NCBI GenBank assembly: GCA_009936695.1
Contig: JAACEA010000080.1
Span: 1-8,583, forward strand
DNA length: 8,583 bases
Source of the DNA: Planctomycetia bacterium
Lineage (GTDB): Bacteria; Planctomycetota; Phycisphaerae; Phycisphaerales; SM1A02
Direction: 5' to 3'
The first letter of the stretch is position 1, and the number at the start of each line of letters is the position of its first letter. Under the pieces are notes generated by a model. It ran no database searches. It saw only the letters and a list, made by a program, of their open reading frames with translations, and had not been told where the DNA came from. The position numbers and the translations under genes are program-made. Positions 7,490 through 8,583 of this stretch are shown piece by piece.

Positions 7490-8583
7490 ATGCCGATCAT
7501 CTACATCCTGGTGTTTCTCGGGTTCTTCGGTGGCGCGCTGGTATCGCCGGTGCTCTCGCCCATGTTCCTTCATCCCGTCGAGCACGGCGTCCTGCCCGAC
7601 GGAACGAGCATGGCGCAGCGGGTCTTCCTGCTCGGTGTCGCGATGGGGATGATGCGCCTCGGTGAGTTCTTCGGATCGCCACTGCTCGGGCGTCTTTCGG
7701 ATCGACATGGGCGACGCACCGTCCTCGCGGCGGCGATGGGCATCACCGGGCTCGGGAACTTCGCGATCGCGTGGTCGATCGGCATCGATCAGGTGTGGCT
7801 CATCGTCCTCAGTCAGTTCCTGATCGGATTCACCGGCGTGCTGCTCGTGCTCGCTCAGGCGGAGGTGGCGCATCGCTGGTCCGGCGTCGAGAAGACCCGG
7901 CGATTCGGATACGTCTATCTCGCAAGCAGTCTCGCATACGTCTTCGCGCCGGCGATCGGCGGCCATCTCGCCGATCGGAAGAGCTTCGACTGGGCGTCCT
8001 ATCCACTCGTCTTCGTGGTCGCGGGAACGATCTACATCGCGTCGGTCCTGCTCGTCCTCTGGCGATTCCCGGCCGCCGAACCTGAAACCGGAACGGGGGC
8101 CGAATCCGCGATCATTCCCGAACGCCGCGGCGCGATCATCGAATTCGGCGACGCGTTCCGAATGCCGTCGTTTCGAATGCTCCTGCTGGTGAACTTCTTC
8201 CTCTACCTCGGAATCGACTTCGTCTTCCAGTTCAATTCCGTGTTCTTCGTCCAGAAGTGGTCGTTCACATCGGCCGACGTGGGTTGGCTGATGTCGTATA
8301 CGAGCATCGCGATGGTCGCCACGCAGTGGTTCCTGATCCGACCGGTCGGTCGTCGCCTTGCTCCACGCGCGGCCACCACCGCCAGCGCGATCGCGCTCGC
8401 GGTGCTGCTCGGGTTCCAGGTCGCACCGGATCGATGGCAGTGGCTCATCGTGATCCTGCCGCTGGTCGGCGTCGCGATGTCGCTGGCCACCACGAACATG
8501 TCGGCCCTGCTCTCGGATACCGCCGGCGAAGCGGCGCAGGGGAGAATGCTGGGGGTCGCCCACTCGATCCGGGTGTTCGGCTC
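7490..8583 (+). CDS. MFS transporter, DHA1/TetA-like (C-terminus cut by window edge)
   Basis: The frame is open for 364 codons to the window edge and encodes a polytopic membrane protein. The first helix is at about 3-24. MFS motif A is seen as GSPLLGRLSDRHGRR at 62-76, between helices 2 and 3. Motif C is seen as AYVFAPAIGG at about 148-157 in helix 5. A longer polar loop at roughly 190-225 separates the two six-helix halves. The sequence AGEAAQGRMLG near the end recalls the segment before the last helices of TetA-type exporters. The family are proton-coupled carriers in the cytoplasmic membrane; the substrate cannot be inferred, and tetracycline should not be assumed. Where DHA1 proteins usually show an arginine in helix 4 (motif B), this one reads LSQFLIGFTG. 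The ATG at 7490 is chosen because an in-frame stop lies at 7451-7453. No Shine-Dalgarno is visible. The same-strand position after the adaptor gene suggests a possible joint role. Confidence 0.9.
   Translation, partial: MPIIYILVFLGFFGGALVSPVLSPMFLHPVEHGVLPDGTSMAQRVFLLGVAMGMMRLGEFFGSPLLGRLSDRHGRRTVLAAAMGITGLGNFAIAWSIGIDQVWLIVLSQFLIGFTGVLLVLAQAEVAHRWSGVEKTRRFGYVYLASSLAYVFAPAIGGHLADRKSFDWASYPLVFVVAGTIYIASVLLVLWRFPAAEPETGTGAESAIIPERRGAIIEFGDAFRMPSFRMLLLVNFFLYLGIDFVFQFNSVFFVQKWSFTSADVGWLMSYTSIAMVATQWFLIRPVGRRLAPRAATTASAIALAVLLGFQVAPDRWQWLIVILPLVGVAMSLATTNMSALLSDTAGEAAQGRMLGVAHSIRVFG

Noticed and set aside
5724..8563. Long minus-strand open frames (5724-7415 and 7094-8563) opposite the adaptor and MFS genes
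   Set aside because: They mirror the adaptor and MFS genes, lack domain motifs and are highly charged, low-complexity translations. The plus-strand products carry clear lipoyl/coiled-coil and MFS motifs.
7490..8583. Naming the MFS gene tetA or calling it an antibiotic resistance gene
   Set aside because: The similarity is only at the level of general MFS motifs and a short TetA-like segment. The substrate cannot be decided from this and the protein is incomplete.

Overview
This 8.6 kb window looks like chromosomal DNA from a member of the Planctomycetota or a close relative. The strongest evidence is the adjacent pair of a PSCyt1/DUF1549/DUF1553 cytochrome-like protein and a DUF1501 protein, two families greatly expanded in planctomycetes and also found in Verrucomicrobia and Lentisphaerae. 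The DNA is GC-rich with strong G/C preference at third codon positions. Ribosome binding sites are weak or absent for four of the five genes. A narrower assignment, for example to Phycisphaerae, cannot be made from this sequence alone.

Layout. Five genes fill almost the whole window. Three run leftward on the minus strand: an EamA-family drug/metabolite transporter (4497-5435), then the large PSCyt1/DUF1549/DUF1553 protein (1155-4427), then a DUF1501 protein (1-1137, cut by the left edge). The gaps are 69 and 17 bases. The second gap strongly suggests cotranscription of the cytochrome-like and DUF1501 genes. The first gap leaves it open whether the transporter shares their transcript. Two genes run rightward: a HlyD/MacA-type periplasmic adaptor (5712-7379) and, 110 bases later, an MFS transporter (7490 to the right edge, incomplete). 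The two groups diverge from a 276-base spacer (5436-5711). It holds a locally A/T-richer patch with an imperfect hairpin and a perfect 13-base palindrome, the only plausible operator-like structure seen.

How the genes may work together. The DUF1501 protein has a twin-arginine export signal. The cytochrome-like protein has a Sec-type signal and two CxxCH haem-attachment motifs, so both products probably end up outside the cytoplasmic membrane; their shared reaction is not established for either family. The adaptor would normally bridge an inner-membrane pump and an outer-membrane channel. No ABC or RND pump gene follows it here; the next gene is a DHA1-like MFS carrier with a TetA-like sequence near the window end. 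Whether adaptor and carrier are partners is inference.

I found no RNA gene, insertion sequence, CRISPR array, toxin-antitoxin pair, defence gene or recognisable integration site. The DUF1501 and MFS genes are complete reading frames as far as the window shows but are cut by its edges. Long open frames antisense to every gene are explained by base composition and are not annotated. I see no previously undescribed system that I could defend. The points most worth a second look are the divergent spacer, the pairing of the adaptor with an MFS gene, the Tat/Sec pairing of the cytochrome-like/DUF1501 genes, and a marked excess of the hexamer CGATCG across the window.
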